64,000 bases of DNA. Source: Apostichopus japonicus (taxonomy: Eukaryota; Echinodermata; Holothuroidea; Aspidochirotida; Stichopodidae). The notes below the pieces were generated by a model. That model made no database searches, was not told the DNA's origin, and saw only the letters and a program-made list of their open reading frames with translations. Position 1 is the first letter of the stretch. The number at the start of each line of letters is the position of its first letter. The position numbers and the translations under genes were made by a program. Below, piece after piece: positions 22,401 to 32,834 of this stretch. Location: contig NC_092568.1 of the NCBI RefSeq assembly GCF_037975245.1, positions 4,857,001-4,921,000 of the forward strand, given 5' to 3'.

Positions 22401-23507
22401 AAGTTAAAGCATGCCATCTGCTCGTCCTTGTTTCACCCTGTCTCTCCATCTGTTAACACGTAATCTGGACATGTCGTCCTACATCTGTCCTGTACAGCAT
22501 GACTATGTAACGCAATAAATGATAACATGTTAATACTCAATGTCGACTGTGTTCAACTTGATTGCTTAAAGAACTCAAGTATCTAAGCAAGGAAACATGA
22601 TAGCTGACGTCAAATGACTTTGACCTTATCTAATTTCAAGGGGTTTGTCTAACTCAGAATGGGTACCGTAACCTACATGTTTCCGTTCTTGAGAAACGGT
22701 GGGTAAAAGGTCTTCATTTTTTTTATTCTGTTGATTACACATGACTCTTGATAATATATTCCTCCTGCTTTATCTGCTTAATGTTGTGGATATCAAGTTT
22801 GACACATCTCATCAGACGCCAAGTTACATGTCCCTTCTAAGCTCCCGTACCAACCTATTCTTTCATTTCTGTGAACTAAGACTAGTGGACCAGGAGGTCC
22901 TGGGTCATTTATAGATTAGTCGGAAAGTCCGTAGAATCTACATCAATGAACTCTTATTGTTAAATGATGATGACCGAAGTATAATCATGGAAAAATCACA
23001 TCATCCTTGATACTTTCAAGTATGGAAAAGTTCTGTACAGCTTTTGTGGGACCGTTCCATTAAATTTGACACGGGGGTAGCCAAACTATGAGCTGACCAA
23101 GAGTACATCATAACTGAAATCTTTATGCAGAAGGCCCGGTTTTGGGCCCTCACATGATGGAAGTTATAAAATATGATCACATGTATAAAGAAAACCTTAA
23201 CGCACACAAACCTCTCACGAAATTTCAGCCAAAAATCAAAGCAAAATGACGAAATAGCAGTTTTTCAAACACGATGGCAAAAGTGAGAGAATTTCGGGAG
23301 ATCGCACGATGGCAATAATTCAGCTAAAAGCTTCAGCTGAGCTAAAAATGCAATCACTTTACAACGAATGACTTCGCAATCCTTTTTAAACAAACGTTAC
23401 TTGGAACACTTAAGTAAATGCTTACCTGATTTAGCTCGTAAACTCAACGTTAGTAGGACACCGATTACCAACCAGTAAATATATATATCTGAAACAATGA
23501 CGGACAT
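19200..23507 (-). CDS. Gene II: Ig-superfamily type I membrane receptor, complete 4-exon model
   Basis: The exons, in coding order, are 23426-23507 (signal peptide), 21232-21540 (V-like Ig), 19991-20893 (two further Ig domains) and 19200-19480 (stalk, membrane helix, tail). All introns are GT-AG and phase 1. The coding length is 1575 nt, 524 residues plus stop, with no internal stop. Predicted layout: signal peptide 1-27, V-like domain 28-130, Ig domain with C160, W172 and C217, Ig domain with C350, W363 and C408/C411, Ser/Pro stalk about 439-466, transmembrane helix about 472-495, cytoplasmic tail 496-524. Many N-glycosylation sequons occur. The tail has one Tyr (GYALAQM) but no ITIM or ITAM consensus. 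A cell-surface recognition or immune role is inference from architecture and clustered duplication; the ligand is unknown. Confidence 0.85.
19380..19455. repeat. Coding trinucleotide-type array (gac/gat/ggt)
   Basis: Tandem 'gacgatgacggt' variants encode the Ser/Pro stalk of gene II on the minus strand. The gene III counterpart at 34360-34450 has a different unit (a 15-bp ggtgacgaggaggac repeat), so the stalk has diverged by repeat turnover. Confidence 0.8.
19506..19990. other. Gene II intron 3
   Basis: This is intronic sequence with a poly-C run near 19800. The open frames in it (19689-19871 plus, and the 5' part of the 19674-19952 minus frame) have no motifs and are not called. Confidence 0.6.
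19991..20893 (-). CDS. Gene II exon 3: second and third Ig domains
   Basis: This exon has 301 codons, with acceptor ttctttttag ending at 20894 and donor AATG|gtatga at 19990. The first domain has KLECTM, a core Trp in TLTWYND and TLTCIPSG as the F-strand Cys. A linker with C266 and C301 follows, possibly another divergent fold. The last domain has VDLTCVVNN, ISWTVL and a double-Cys CLQCVVILPG. Gene III has the same exon 24 nt shorter; gene I keeps only the last domain. Confidence 0.85.
21232..21540 (-). CDS. Gene II exon 2: V-like Ig domain lacking the F-strand cysteine
   Basis: The exon is 309 bp, phase 1 at both ends, with acceptor tactttacag ending at 21541 and donor TAG|gtaagt at 21231. 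It shows an A-strand C36, B-strand ITCSVS (C52), the core Trp in FYWYFD, and the V/I-set motif SLSDEGRYRVD. In normal Ig domains the residue two after that Tyr is the disulphide Cys; here it is Val. The same substitution is present in the gene III and gene IV copies. Confidence 0.85.
22294..22600 (+). mobile_element. Solo-LTR-like insertion in gene II intron 1
   Basis: The paralogous sites (37208 and 43601) read continuously through 'gagctagttgacgtcaaatg'. In unit II this is split by about 307 bp flanked by the 7-bp direct repeat tagctga (22287-22293 and 22601-22607). The insert starts TGTAATG, has a TATA box (tatataag, 22396) and a polyadenylation signal (aataaa, 22514) 118 nt downstream, the layout of an LTR. 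The right end does not finish in the usual CA and the duplication is longer than the typical 4-6 bp, so the exact borders and the LTR assignment are uncertain. Confidence 0.55.
23426..23507 (-). CDS. Gene II exon 1: signal peptide
   Basis: The ATG at 23507 opens 27 codons reading MSVIVSDIYIYWLVIGVLLT and a short LSLRAKS end, then a phase-1 donor TCAG|gtaagc. It has a hydrophobic core followed by a plausible cleavage region. The phase fits exon 2 exactly. The homologous exon is intact at 44860-44941 and damaged at 38344-38424, which supports it as a real exon. Confidence 0.75.
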
Positions 23508-23760
23508 GCAGACGTTAATTCGTGATAAAGTAGATTTCGCTAGGTCTATAAGGGTATTGTATAACAAGGTTGGTGATTTTACTTTGAAAGTTAAATAAAA
23601 AGTCGGAACAAGTGCGGTAGGGCTCCACGTGGTTACCTTAAACTTAGGATGTACTCCACGGAAGTGTTTCATCATGCAGCTGGATCCTTAGCATTGGCAG
23701 CAAATTAACCTCCTAAGACAATTAAAGTTAACCCGTATAACCCGTAAAGTTAACACGTAT

Positions 23761-23774
23761 TTTATATATGTATA

Positions 23775-23824
<50 letters not shown>

Positions 23825-23920
23825 GTATATCGTGTATTTTGTCTGTATTTTCAAATGTATTTGTAATAGAGGTTGTTTTTGAGTGGATTAATTCTCACTA
23901 TATATATATATATATGTATG

Positions 23921-23963
<43 letters not shown>
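23761..23963. repeat. (TA)n arrays enclosing the second copy of the 78-bp repeat
   Basis: TA arrays at about 23761-23820 and 23900-23963 flank 23821-23900, which is nearly identical to 18928-19005. Confidence 0.85.
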
Positions 23964-23965
<2 letters not shown>

Positions 23966-24140
23966 TTTCGAGTTGATTAGCATCATGTTTGATCTCTAGA
24001 GTAAGGCAAAATATGTCACCAGAAACAGAACTAGTATTGTTCGACACAGGTGACAAACGCCTACAGTGGAATTACGATCTTCCTTACCGGTTTCGAACCT
24101 CTGGACATACAATTAGCGTCCATAGCCTAGTGCCTAGTGG
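23963..24140 (+). mobile_element. tRNA-derived SINE, copy 2 (3'-truncated)
   Basis: This matches the 12242 copy from 'ttttcgagttg' through 'gcgtccatagcctag' and then stops inside the tRNA-like module at a (TA)n array. It lacks the B box and the 3' part. Confidence 0.8.
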
Positions 24141-24421
24141 TTATATATATATGTATATATATATATATATATTTACAGACATACTTACTCATCTTCGTCT
24201 GCCTCATGATAAATGAGAGAGGATTATTTTACTTCGGTTTCTGCATGAAATGGTTTTTTCCGGCTTGTACAATTGTTAGATTTCAGTACCTTATCCTTGA
24301 CGTTGCCTTGAAGATTGTATGGCAACATAACAATGGAAAAGAGTCTCTCCAATCTTTTCAATTGATGTATCAATGTAAGAATGATACTCAGAAATCCTGC
24401 AGAACGTGGAGAGACAATTCA

Positions 24422-24559
24422 GTGTAATTTAAATGCTAAACAGGGACTAAATGTCACAATGATGGGTTGCTTATTATTATGACGCATTCACATGTATTCA
24501 CGTATTCACATGACGCATCCCAAGTGAATGTTTGTAACAATGGATATCAAAATAACTCG

Positions 24560-24570
<11 letters not shown>
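24422..24570 (-). repeat. Inverted copy of 7243-7410
   Basis: 'aaatgctaaacagggactaa' and 'gacgcatcccaagtgaatg' are the reverse complements of sequence at 7330-7410. The segment again runs into (TA)n (24559-24637). 'attcacatg/attcacgt' is duplicated locally. Confidence 0.7.
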
Positions 24571-24595
<25 letters not shown>

Positions 24596-24639
24596 CCTAT
24601 ATATATATATATAGCCTATATATATATATATATATATCG

Positions 24640-25030
24640 CCTACAGAGGAATTACGAAATACATCATTCAAATAAATACTTAGTGAACTCCAAAACTTAT
24701 TGCCAATTCTCATAGATGGTAATTGCTTTTTTAACAAACATGTTTTTTAAATATATATGCCTCATGTAATTTTATGTTTCAGTATATATGATTAGAAGAA
24801 TGTGACCTTCTTACCTTCATAAACTTCAAGGAAAACCACTCATATCGATTCCTTCTGCTGTATAACATGTGCCTCACAGTGTCGTAAGGTGATCCGAGAA
24901 CAAAGAACTTTCGCGCTTCGTTATTTATTAGGTTAGCAGACTTGCAGAGCGCCACGTTCTTCTGTACACCAGATATTGAGTAACGCATCTGACTACCGTT
25001 CAGTGACTGGGACGGTAAAATGCACATCTC
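24640..25030 (+). repeat. Segmental duplication block Q, copy II
   Basis: This is colinear with 38990-39180 and 45610-45830: 'ccaaaacttattgccaattc', 'taccttcataaac' and 'cagtgtcgtaaggtg'. It joins block P to block U in units II, III and IV. Confidence 0.7.
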
Positions 25031-25565
25031 TCCAATGCAGACACAAAAATGATAACGAAGTACTATTCATGAGTGTGATGTCACATGCACGCTTTTCCAA
25101 AAGATGACAGAAATCGAAAAATTTGAACACGACTCGTTCAAAACACTACACATACACAACGTTACGATTGCCTGCAGGCCTATACTATTTTCAAATTACT
25201 TGTTATGACCATAGGCTAGGCCTCCTTGATGCAGCAAATGACGATTTTGTTTATTGGTTACCTAATATTTTGCACAAAAATCTTAAGCAGTTGGTTTTAG
25301 AACGATCAATACTAGATCTGCAAGTTTTCTGTTGTGGTAAAACTGGCGTTGTGTAAAACGGGCTAGTCTGTTATAAACCGTCTTATTAGTTAGGTCTAGA
25401 CCCCATGTTACCACTACTAGTACTATAGGGTTGCACTTGTACTGTACAGAATGTCACATTTTGCTTGCACTGTAAGTAACAAAATTGTAGAAGCTTCGCT
25501 ACGAAGTTGAGAAGCAGGATCATCGACATTCGAAATAATTTAAATCATATGATGGTCTTAATAAT

Positions 25566-26224
25566 GGTGGTTTTGTTTATGCTCAACCGACCAATTTCGG
25601 TTCAGGGTAGTCCAACCGTTCTGCTCGGGTACTTCGACCGGCAGCGACGCGTCTCGGCCATCGGGATCGTTTTACAATTCTTTTGCAAGGGGCTCAATTG
25701 ATAGGGAAAAAACATCGATATCTTCATCACCCTCGAAAACTATTTCCTCCTCTTCTTCCTCGACAAAATCATTTTCGTCAAAGCGTACGAATGTCCTGAG
25801 AGATGAAGTCCCATTTCCTCAGAATTGGAAGATTCGGGAGAAGACATTTTCAATTGATGAGAAGAGTGTTGTGGTTACATGTAGTAAACTGTATAACGCC
25901 GTATCGGTAAACAGCGGGGAGTCGGCTTTGGCGGAAATGGTTCCTTTGATGACGTCAGATGAACTGCGGTGGGCAGGTTTGAATTTTTTACAAGCGGCAG
26001 CTCGAGAGGTCTCTAGGGAATATTTTGACAGCGAATATTTCTGGCGTTTGAAACCGCATTTACGGAAAGTTGTGCATGGATGGTGTTGTAGTAATGTAGA
26101 TAAACCATTCCAAGACATGAAAACTCACCACTTCATAACCTCTTTAAACACATCCAACGAAACATTACCGGGCATTGATGTATCCTATATATATGGTTGC
26201 AATACACAGCGAAAGAAACATTAA
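25566..26224 (+). CDS. Unrecognised long open frame, Ser-rich then globular
   Basis: One frame is open for about 220 codons from a TAA at 25563 to 26224, much longer than chance at this base composition. The first part is Ser/Thr-rich (GSFYNSFARGS, SSSPSKTISSSSSST). The second looks folded (VVVTCSKLYNAVSVNSGES, LRWAGLNFLQAAAREVSR, YFWRLKPHLRKVVHGWCC). The first in-frame ATG is at 25922. GC content is higher than in neighbouring DNA. The last roughly 25 codons run into block U repeat sequence from about 26142, so the natural C-terminus is probably lost. I do not recognise the family; a mobile-element ORF or an inserted host exon are both possible. Confidence 0.4.
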
Positions 26225-27897
26225 ACATATGGTATTTCGAGAGTATAAGAGAGATTTTACACTTCGAATACGTAAAATTTGATACCAGTAAGTCCACTAA
26301 AAGAGGTCCCTCCATTGCAGACACAAACATGATAACGAAGAACTATTCATGTGTGTGAATAATCCTATGCATGAAGTTGAAATCAATAGTTCGGTTAGGA
26401 AGATAACAACATTTTACCATCCTGTCCGCTCAGTGCACAACTGTGAATTAAGAACACATTACAACAAATAACATTCATTTGAATGCAAATCTCAAACGTC
26501 AATATAGTTTATGGTACTGATAGCTTACATTAACTGTTGAAATCATTGCCATGTCCCGATTAAAACTCATCCTGATTTAGCCCAGAAGCATTTAACACAT
26601 CCAACGAAACATTTCTGGGCTTGATGTATCCTTGTGGTTGCCATACACGCGAAAGAAACATTAAAAATATGTTATTTCGAGGATATTAAGTCGCAAGAGA
26701 GAGATGTTTACACTTCGAATACGCATAACTCGATACCGGTAAGTCTACTAAAAGAGGTCCACCCACTTTGTATTATTTCTATGCCTGTGCCTACAGTTTA
26801 CAACAATAAGTTGGTCTTTTGTAAGTAGTGCGTCGTGAGTAAACATTTACATGCACTGATAAATATCTTAAGTGGATAACGCATAATATTCTAAATATAA
26901 TCGACTTGCAGCCAGCAAACTATTTCGATGACTATTGCGAAACATAATCCCCACTAAATGTAAGTAGTCTTTGAATAAATGCAATTGTATGAATGTCTAC
27001 TTCTAGTTCCAAATGAACTGTTCTAGTATTCAGACATGTGAAAATGATTCGATAATGTTTCTTTGTCGTATTACGTTCACAATCATAGGAGAAAAATAAT
27101 CTTCACTTTGTTCCCAATGATGATTTTTTTTAGGCGTAATTCCTCATTTTTTCATATATTTATTGATCAATGTATCAGTTTGCTGAAAATTCTTAAATTT
27201 ATGACGCTTTGATGAAAAATAATTTTTCAGGATATGCTGAATTCCTCACATATTAGGTTTAAGGAATCTGTCATTTTGCTGCAAATTGTCTGCATATGAT
27301 TGAAAATGATCGTTTTGTTGACAATTGCTACTCTCTTCCCCCAGCAATCTTAACATTTTGGCAGCACCTTTCCATACTGCAAGGTGTAATGGGATGCAGT
27401 ATCGGGAAATCACGTTTGCTTATATGATAGACTGTTTGTATGCATGGGTAAAATATCTCCCGTAATTTTCTGTATCTCCTACTAATTAAGTTTGGGTAAA
27501 TTATCTCGCATAAATTTCTTGACTGTCTGTTGTTGAAGGTTACAACAAATAAATATAAACTAGGAAGAAAATATAATTATGAATGGAAAACAAGTGCACG
27601 CGGTCACACGCACTCACACACATTACTTTTGATCAGTAGGTAAATCCGCCACATATATCATTATGTCAATCTGTGGTTCCCCCAAATGAACTCAGACCAA
27701 CCCACCAAGTTTCAGTTCATTACCTCAAGGGTGGTTGGTGCAATATTTAATGTGAAACGCCAAAGGTCACATGATCAAAGGTCAATTGTGTAAGAAAAAG
27801 CGTTTCGCAAATTACTCCTTAAACAAAAAGCCGATGGACTTCAAATTCATAGATATGTGACTGGGCATGTTTGTAGAGCCTGAGTGACGTATGACGT

Positions 27898-28143
27898 TAG
27901 TAGTATATATCTGTCAGGATTACTACCCCCTCATTCCTTTTTTTCTTCTAACATTTTGTAATACAGGTGACGTCATGATCATCCTTTGTTATAAGGGGTG
28001 ACGCCATGGTCATCCTTTTATGTTTAGTTCACCGTCTAGCTGTGATCCTATAAAGATGAACGAACATAAGAGATGACGACAGAGATTATATACAGATTGC
28101 CCTAAGGGATGACGTAATTAGATTTGACAGATATATACTACTA
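27898..28143. mobile_element. 246-bp non-autonomous DNA transposon with perfect 19-bp inverted ends
   Basis: The ends TAGTAGTATATATCTGTCA (27898) and TGACAGATATATACTACTA (28125) are exact inverted repeats. The site is uninterrupted in unit I (about 9182, 'gtgacgtatggagtcatagg'). Flanking 'tgacgt' occurs on both sides, and a TA dinucleotide target duplication is possible if the borders lie a few bases further out. Inside, a roughly 28-bp unit 'gtgacgtcatgatcatcctt' is tandemly repeated once. There is no transposase. Confidence 0.75.
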
Positions 28144-29269
28144 CTGACGTCATAGGGTACAATTTCACAGGTCAAATAACCCAACACATCATTTTTGCCA
28201 TTAAACGTATATCAAAAGAACAATGTGGCACCAACTTTCACACACAACTTAAATATTACAGAATATATGTCTACAGTGCTTAAATTAATATATAACGCCA
28301 AAATGATAGGACAAACATATATATCGCTGAAATATTTGAAATATTTGCAATCATGAACTAAAGTAAAGATTTTCAGCTTGTTCTGCCTAATGTCTTTCAC
28401 GATACTGCTAGAGCAAGGCCTCATTCCCTGTGTGCATATACGTCTGGGGGTTAAGACCACATATTTACTTACCACTGTTTTATCTTTGACAAAGATATTG
28501 TTAGAGCAATGTCAATAGCTCCATGCACCTGTATGTTAATTTTCATTGCACTGCTGCCCTTTGTTGGTCTTTGGTTTCTTGTTTGTACGATTCTGCAAGA
28601 CTTCAAAAGTAGGGGAAGTATATGAAGTATACCACGTAATAAATATTAGCATTGTGAACCAACCTTCGAGACAGAACACGTGGCCAACCATGTGGGAGTT
28701 AAACAAATCAAGGCACCTACATATTGATGGTACACGAAGATGAAAAATTACAATTTCATTGCAATTGTTTTTTTTTATAAAATCCATTACAGGACGTTGG
28801 TTTATATACCCCAACTATCCAATTAAGCCATACACAGTACTTTAATTGAGATAAGTATTTAATTATAATATGTGTAATTTACGTAGGACTGTGCCCCTGT
28901 ACAAACCTGTGTGTAGTATTTGTTTGGTGTTAATTCCGTGTAACTTGAAGCGATTGTGAACGGTTCGTTGTTGCTGTAGAGGTGCGATACACATAGGTGT
29001 GTGGAAACTATACCAGTCCATACAGTATCACCGCAGTAAAGAGATGTTAACTTGATTTCCCTTTTCACGTTCAGTCACTATCTTTACTTGTAATAATAAT
29101 GAAAAACGATAGGTCATACTCTTCTATGATCTAAGTCAAGTTGTTGCATATATATTTCTTCCTTTTTTTGTCGTTACGAGATGTGAAACACTGTTTAAAG
29201 AACCAACTTCCCTCATTTTGGTAACTATGCTGTGTCATTGAGACGATTGCGTAAATGGCTTGGCAATGG

Positions 29270-29550
29270 CTTGAGCCATTTGCTTCAAGAAGCATATATG
29301 ACTCTTATAAATAATTATTGAAACGAAAACAAGATAAGATCACAAAAAGAAACACAGCTGCACAGCCACATGTACTGTAAAACTCAATGTATTGGGATAA
29401 CTTGTTTCTGTGCACAATGGCTCGAGCCATTTGCTTTGAGAAGCAAATATGACTCATACAAATAATTATTTAACCGAAAGCAAGATAAGATCACACGAAG
29501 AGACACAGATGAACCGCCACACTGTCAAACCTAATGTATTGGGATAACTT
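29270..29550. repeat. Local tandem duplication (~145 bp unit)
   Basis: 'gagccatttgctt', 'gactcatacaaataattatt', 'gataagatcaca' and 'gggataacttgt' each occur twice in the same order. Unit I and unit III have a single copy. Confidence 0.65.
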
Positions 29551-30253
29551 GTAAAAGTTGAGGCAAATTTCTGCATAGGCATTGCTAAGTTCATTCAACT
29601 TAGCTCATTTCAAGTTATTTCAATTTATTGTGACCGGTGACTAATTGAAATAACACAGAAGTGTATATTCAGCAACAAACCTTTTTTTTTCAAATTAAAT
29701 AACTGAGCGTTCAAGTTATAACAACAAAGCTGTTTGAGTTTTATAATGTAATTATTTTCTCCTTCAATATATTGACAAAAGGGACCTCAATTTTTTTTAA
29801 AACACAACAAAACAGTAATGTGTTAATGTATAGCAATGCAAAGATGCTAAGCCTGTTTACATTTCTTTTGAAATATTTACACCATTTTTCACCAGCAGTT
29901 TCTACAAATTTATTATTGTATTCCAGTAAAGGGTTCACACTTTGTTGACTGAATACTACAGACAGATGATTAGGCAACAGTTGTAACTTTCTGGAAGACC
30001 AAGAAACCTAACGTAAAAGATCATCAGTATTGTACCCTAATTGAAGTGTCCAAATTTGTTAAAATTTATAAAAGTATAGTTTCCTACATAATTTCTATGT
30101 CTGCCCCACAGCCCCCAGATCTGCGTCTGGTCAAAACCTCACTTATTGGGCGGCAGCAGAGCCAAAGTGAAAGTTTCAAATTACCATAGACTAATATACA
30201 TAACCAACCTGCAAACACTGTACCTCTGCCTGAATCATGTTTACATTGATGTT

Positions 30254-30372
30254 AAAATATTGAATTGGAAGCCACCCGACGTGTAAGTTGTAATCCATAA
30301 GCCATGCTGGTTTCTCCTACATTTGTGGTCGTTTCAGCTTCTTAAAAGTAAATGCTGATTATTAATATTATA
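30254..30372 (+). mobile_element. tRNA-Ser-like SINE, 5'-truncated copy (unit II)
   Basis: 'tgaattggaagccacccgac' and 'gttgtaatccataagcc' through 'ctgattattaatatta' match 42180-42290. The tRNA-like head present at 42008 is deleted here. The following 'ataatacttaacttg' is the same target site that is empty in unit I. Confidence 0.7.
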
Positions 30373-30518
30373 ATACTTAACTTGTAATTATAGCAAAGAG
30401 TAACTTTTCGCTTCATCGATCTTTGACCTCTGACCTCTAAATCTGAATGCTTGCAAGGCAGCTCGTGCCTATCACAGAGCACTAAAGTTCTGTGACACGA
30501 AGGTCCGGGGTTCGATTT

Positions 30519-30559
30519 CTACATTTGCCTGTCCCAAAAGGACGAAACCGGTTGTGCGG
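30519..30559 (+). ncRNA. Hammerhead ribozyme relic 1 of a retrozyme-like dimer
   Basis: Helix II and the second catalytic box are intact (gtcc-caaaa-ggac then gaaa), followed by the helix III palindrome accggt with GTT at the cleavage position (30551-30553). The first catalytic box is shortened (ctg instead of ctgatga), so this copy should be inactive. Confidence 0.65.
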
Positions 30560-30851
30560 TTTTTCTGGTGCTGATCCTTAATAATACAATTTTTATATCT
30601 GTCATACTCCTTTTTACAACTTCATTCCATAATTACGGATTAGCTTGCCTCTAAAAGTGATCATTCTGTGCACATTGTCAGACTCAACATCATGCACCAG
30701 GTGTGTACTCTGTACAATTGTAACACGTGTGTAATAGGCTTTCATTGACAGTAACAGAAAGCCTTTAAGACCAATTTACAACAGAAGAATCACTTTGTCT
30801 AAGTGGTTCTGAATTTTTCTGTGACACGAAGGTCTGGTGGTTCGATTACTA

Positions 30852-30895
30852 CCTACGCCTGATGAGTCCCAAGAGCAAGAAACCGGTCATGTAGT
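30852..30895 (+). ncRNA. Hammerhead ribozyme relic 2 of a retrozyme-like dimer
   Basis: The first catalytic box CTGATGA is at 30859-30865, and GAAA at 30879-30882 follows helix II. Helix III is accggt, with cleavage expected after GTC at 30886-30888. Helix I pairs ctacg (30853-30857) with tgtag (30890-30894). Helix II has two mismatches relative to the family form (gcaa instead of ggac). The family consensus from all four copies gives a complete type I hammerhead with a 7-bp helix I. Confidence 0.7.
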
Positions 30896-31069
30896 GACAA
30901 ATTTCTGGTGTGTTGAGAACGAAAATATAGCACTTAACACATCCAGTTTATATGTGAAGGTTGTAATTCAATGTTTCGCTCACAGAGCTATAGCAACTTT
31001 AACTCAGTTTTCAAGTAAGCTACTATGCATATCCATTGATCTCTGTGTCTGCGAGATTCGAGTTCCCAT

Positions 31070-31620
31070 CATTTGGGCACCATCCTATTTAGCTTTAAGT
31101 CAATTCGTTAATACGAATTAGCAATTCGTTATAACGAGTATCAAATATTTTCGTGAAACAAAATCAGCGATTGCGAAATAAAGATCTTTGTAGTTTGGAA
31201 AAATTGAACTTTTGCGCAGATTGCTCTCCACTTCAAGTAAATAAGAAAAAAAAAACATTCTATTCCATTGGAAACATGCCTATATTCGGTTAGCTTTCTA
31301 AACATTGCGATACAGAGTCATGCCATTGCCTTAAATTGTTTGGTGACCAGAATTTTCCAGAGTTCATATATATGTACAAAAACGTTTCAATGAAGAACAC
31401 AAAAAAAAGCTGTGAATCGGTAATTTTATTTATTACAACAGTTCACCACTAAAAGAAATATTATAGCTAACATGCAACTACAATATCAGAATACTTTAAC
31501 ATTAAATCAACATGGATAACACACAATCGGCGATGAACAATGATAACATTAACCAGAACATGTTTTGTTATTCTTTGTTCTCTCGTAGAGAATTAAAAGC
31601 ACAAAATAAATGTGAGACGG
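31070..31620 (+). repeat. Non-coding block duplicated at 48.11-48.72 kb
   Basis: 'ctgtgtctgcgagattcgag', 'aaaatcagcgattgcgaaat', 'ccattggaaacatgcc' and 'ttattctttgttctctcgta' recur in order at 48117-48665. No gene is seen. 31620-32120 shows nothing recognisable. Confidence 0.7.
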
Positions 31621-32179
31621 AGAAATTCGATTCTACCAAATTTACTTGAATCCCCAACAGAGTCGGTCGGTGTAGAGGGGAGGGGGCGAATCCTCCACTA
31701 AGACAATTGTTTTATTTTCAATATAGAATGCGGCCTCACTCATAAAGCAAAAGAAGGTTTTATTGTTTAATTAAATGTAAGAGAATGTATGTATATATTA
31801 AAAGATATATGTAAAACTGAATAAAACTAAAATAAATAAATAAATTGAATTTCAAAACTTTTCAAATTCCATAGCATTATTTGGGCTGATTCCATCAATG
31901 CAACTTACACTTATCTAGCGTCATACTTTCATTGTGTTACATTTTGTACTTTTCATTCGACTGCCAAGTATTGCTGATGAGGGTCACAGGGGGAACGGAA
32001 ATTCCAATATATTTTTAAAACATTACTCCTCATATGTCAATTATGAGTCATATCTTATTTCTCTGGTTTTGTCTATTAATATATGTATATATATTTTAAA
32101 AAATTATTCCTCAAAACATGCGAAGATGACAAGGAGGATGACGAGGAGGATGACGAACATCACCCAGCCTCGGCCACGG

Positions 32180-32834
32180 AGAATTTCGGATTCAGAAGCT
32201 AAAAGTGCCCACCGCAGATCTAAGAACTGAAGCCGCTCGAGGATGACTCGCTCCGAATGATCGAGACCGTAAAATTAAAAAAGTCAATAACCAATTCCAG
32301 GACACACTCAGAAAAGACGTCAGCAGGATTAGGCAATCCACCAAACTGCTCATCCCGGCCGACAAAACCAGAAACCTATACGAGACAGACACCCGACTAC
32401 ACGAAAAACTCCTAAGGCAACTCATCACAAAGGATTACCAGACGACTACCATGGCATCTGTCAACCGAATCAACGCCGACGCTAAAACCATAGCCGAGAA
32501 ACTAGAGATCGACAACCGCATGGAATCCATGGCCACCAAGCAAGCCGTCATCACCCTGAAAGACCACAAGGACAACTTCGAGTACAACCTCCCATGCAGG
32601 CTCATCAACCCGGCAAAGAGCGAAACTCGACTCATATGCAATGTCATCCTAGACAGGATAAACAACGCCGTAAGGACCGCCACGAAGGTCAACGAATGGA
32701 TGAGCACGTCATCTGTCATAGAATGGTTCAGGAGCATAGTACAGAACAAAGACAAACACACCTTTATTAGCTTTGACATTGTTAAGTTCTACAAAAGGCA
32801 CAACATCATCTGGTTCATCATACACAACAGATAA
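32180..32834 (+). pseudogene. Reverse-transcriptase N-terminal fragment, probably Penelope-like
   Basis: A frame open over most of the interval (one stop near 32242) reads STKLLIPADKTRNLYE, AVITLKDHKDNFEYN, CRLINPAKSE, ILDRINNAVR and TFISFDIVKFY. The last carries the F-D of RT motif A. The ADKT and KDHK blocks with LINPAKSE are typical of a group of retroelement RTs widespread in invertebrates; assignment to Penelope-like elements is inference, supported by a hammerhead ribozyme 520 bp downstream on the same strand. The frame ends after motif A, so motifs B-E and any endonuclease are missing. GC content is clearly higher than in the flanks, consistent with an insertion. Confidence 0.7.

Larger units (their letters stand above)
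22016..23700 (+). repeat. Segmental duplication block P, copy II (gene II intron 1 and 5' flank)
   Basis: This is colinear with 36895-38460 and 43285-44995. Landmarks are 'gaggtttgattgatgacttc', 'ctcatggaagtaggagac', 'acatgtcccttctaagct' and the signal-peptide exon. Copy II alone carries the LTR-like insert at 22294-22600. Confidence 0.8.
26150..30500 (+). repeat. Segmental duplication block U, copy 2 (unit II)
   Basis: This is colinear with 7421-10990 and 39230-42616. It retains the roughly 440-bp internal duplication (26152 and 26592). It carries the element at 27898-28143, a local tandem duplication near 29270-29550 and a 5'-truncated copy of the tRNA-Ser-like SINE. Open frames at 28212-28475 and 28536-28814 have counterparts in unit I but no conserved coding signature. 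Confidence 0.8.
30489..30920 (+). mobile_element. Retrozyme-like repeat unit (335-nt ribozyme-to-ribozyme)
   Basis: The two hammerhead relics are in the same orientation with cleavage positions 335 nt apart (after 30553 and 30888). Each sits in the same context, 'ttctgtgacacgaaggtc' before and 'ttctggtg' after. Animal retrozymes are known as tandem units of a few hundred nt bounded by type I hammerheads. Single copies of the same sequence are at 10.9 and 42.4 kb. A GGTTCGAT motif upstream of each ribozyme resembles a pol III B box. No protein is encoded. Confidence 0.6.
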
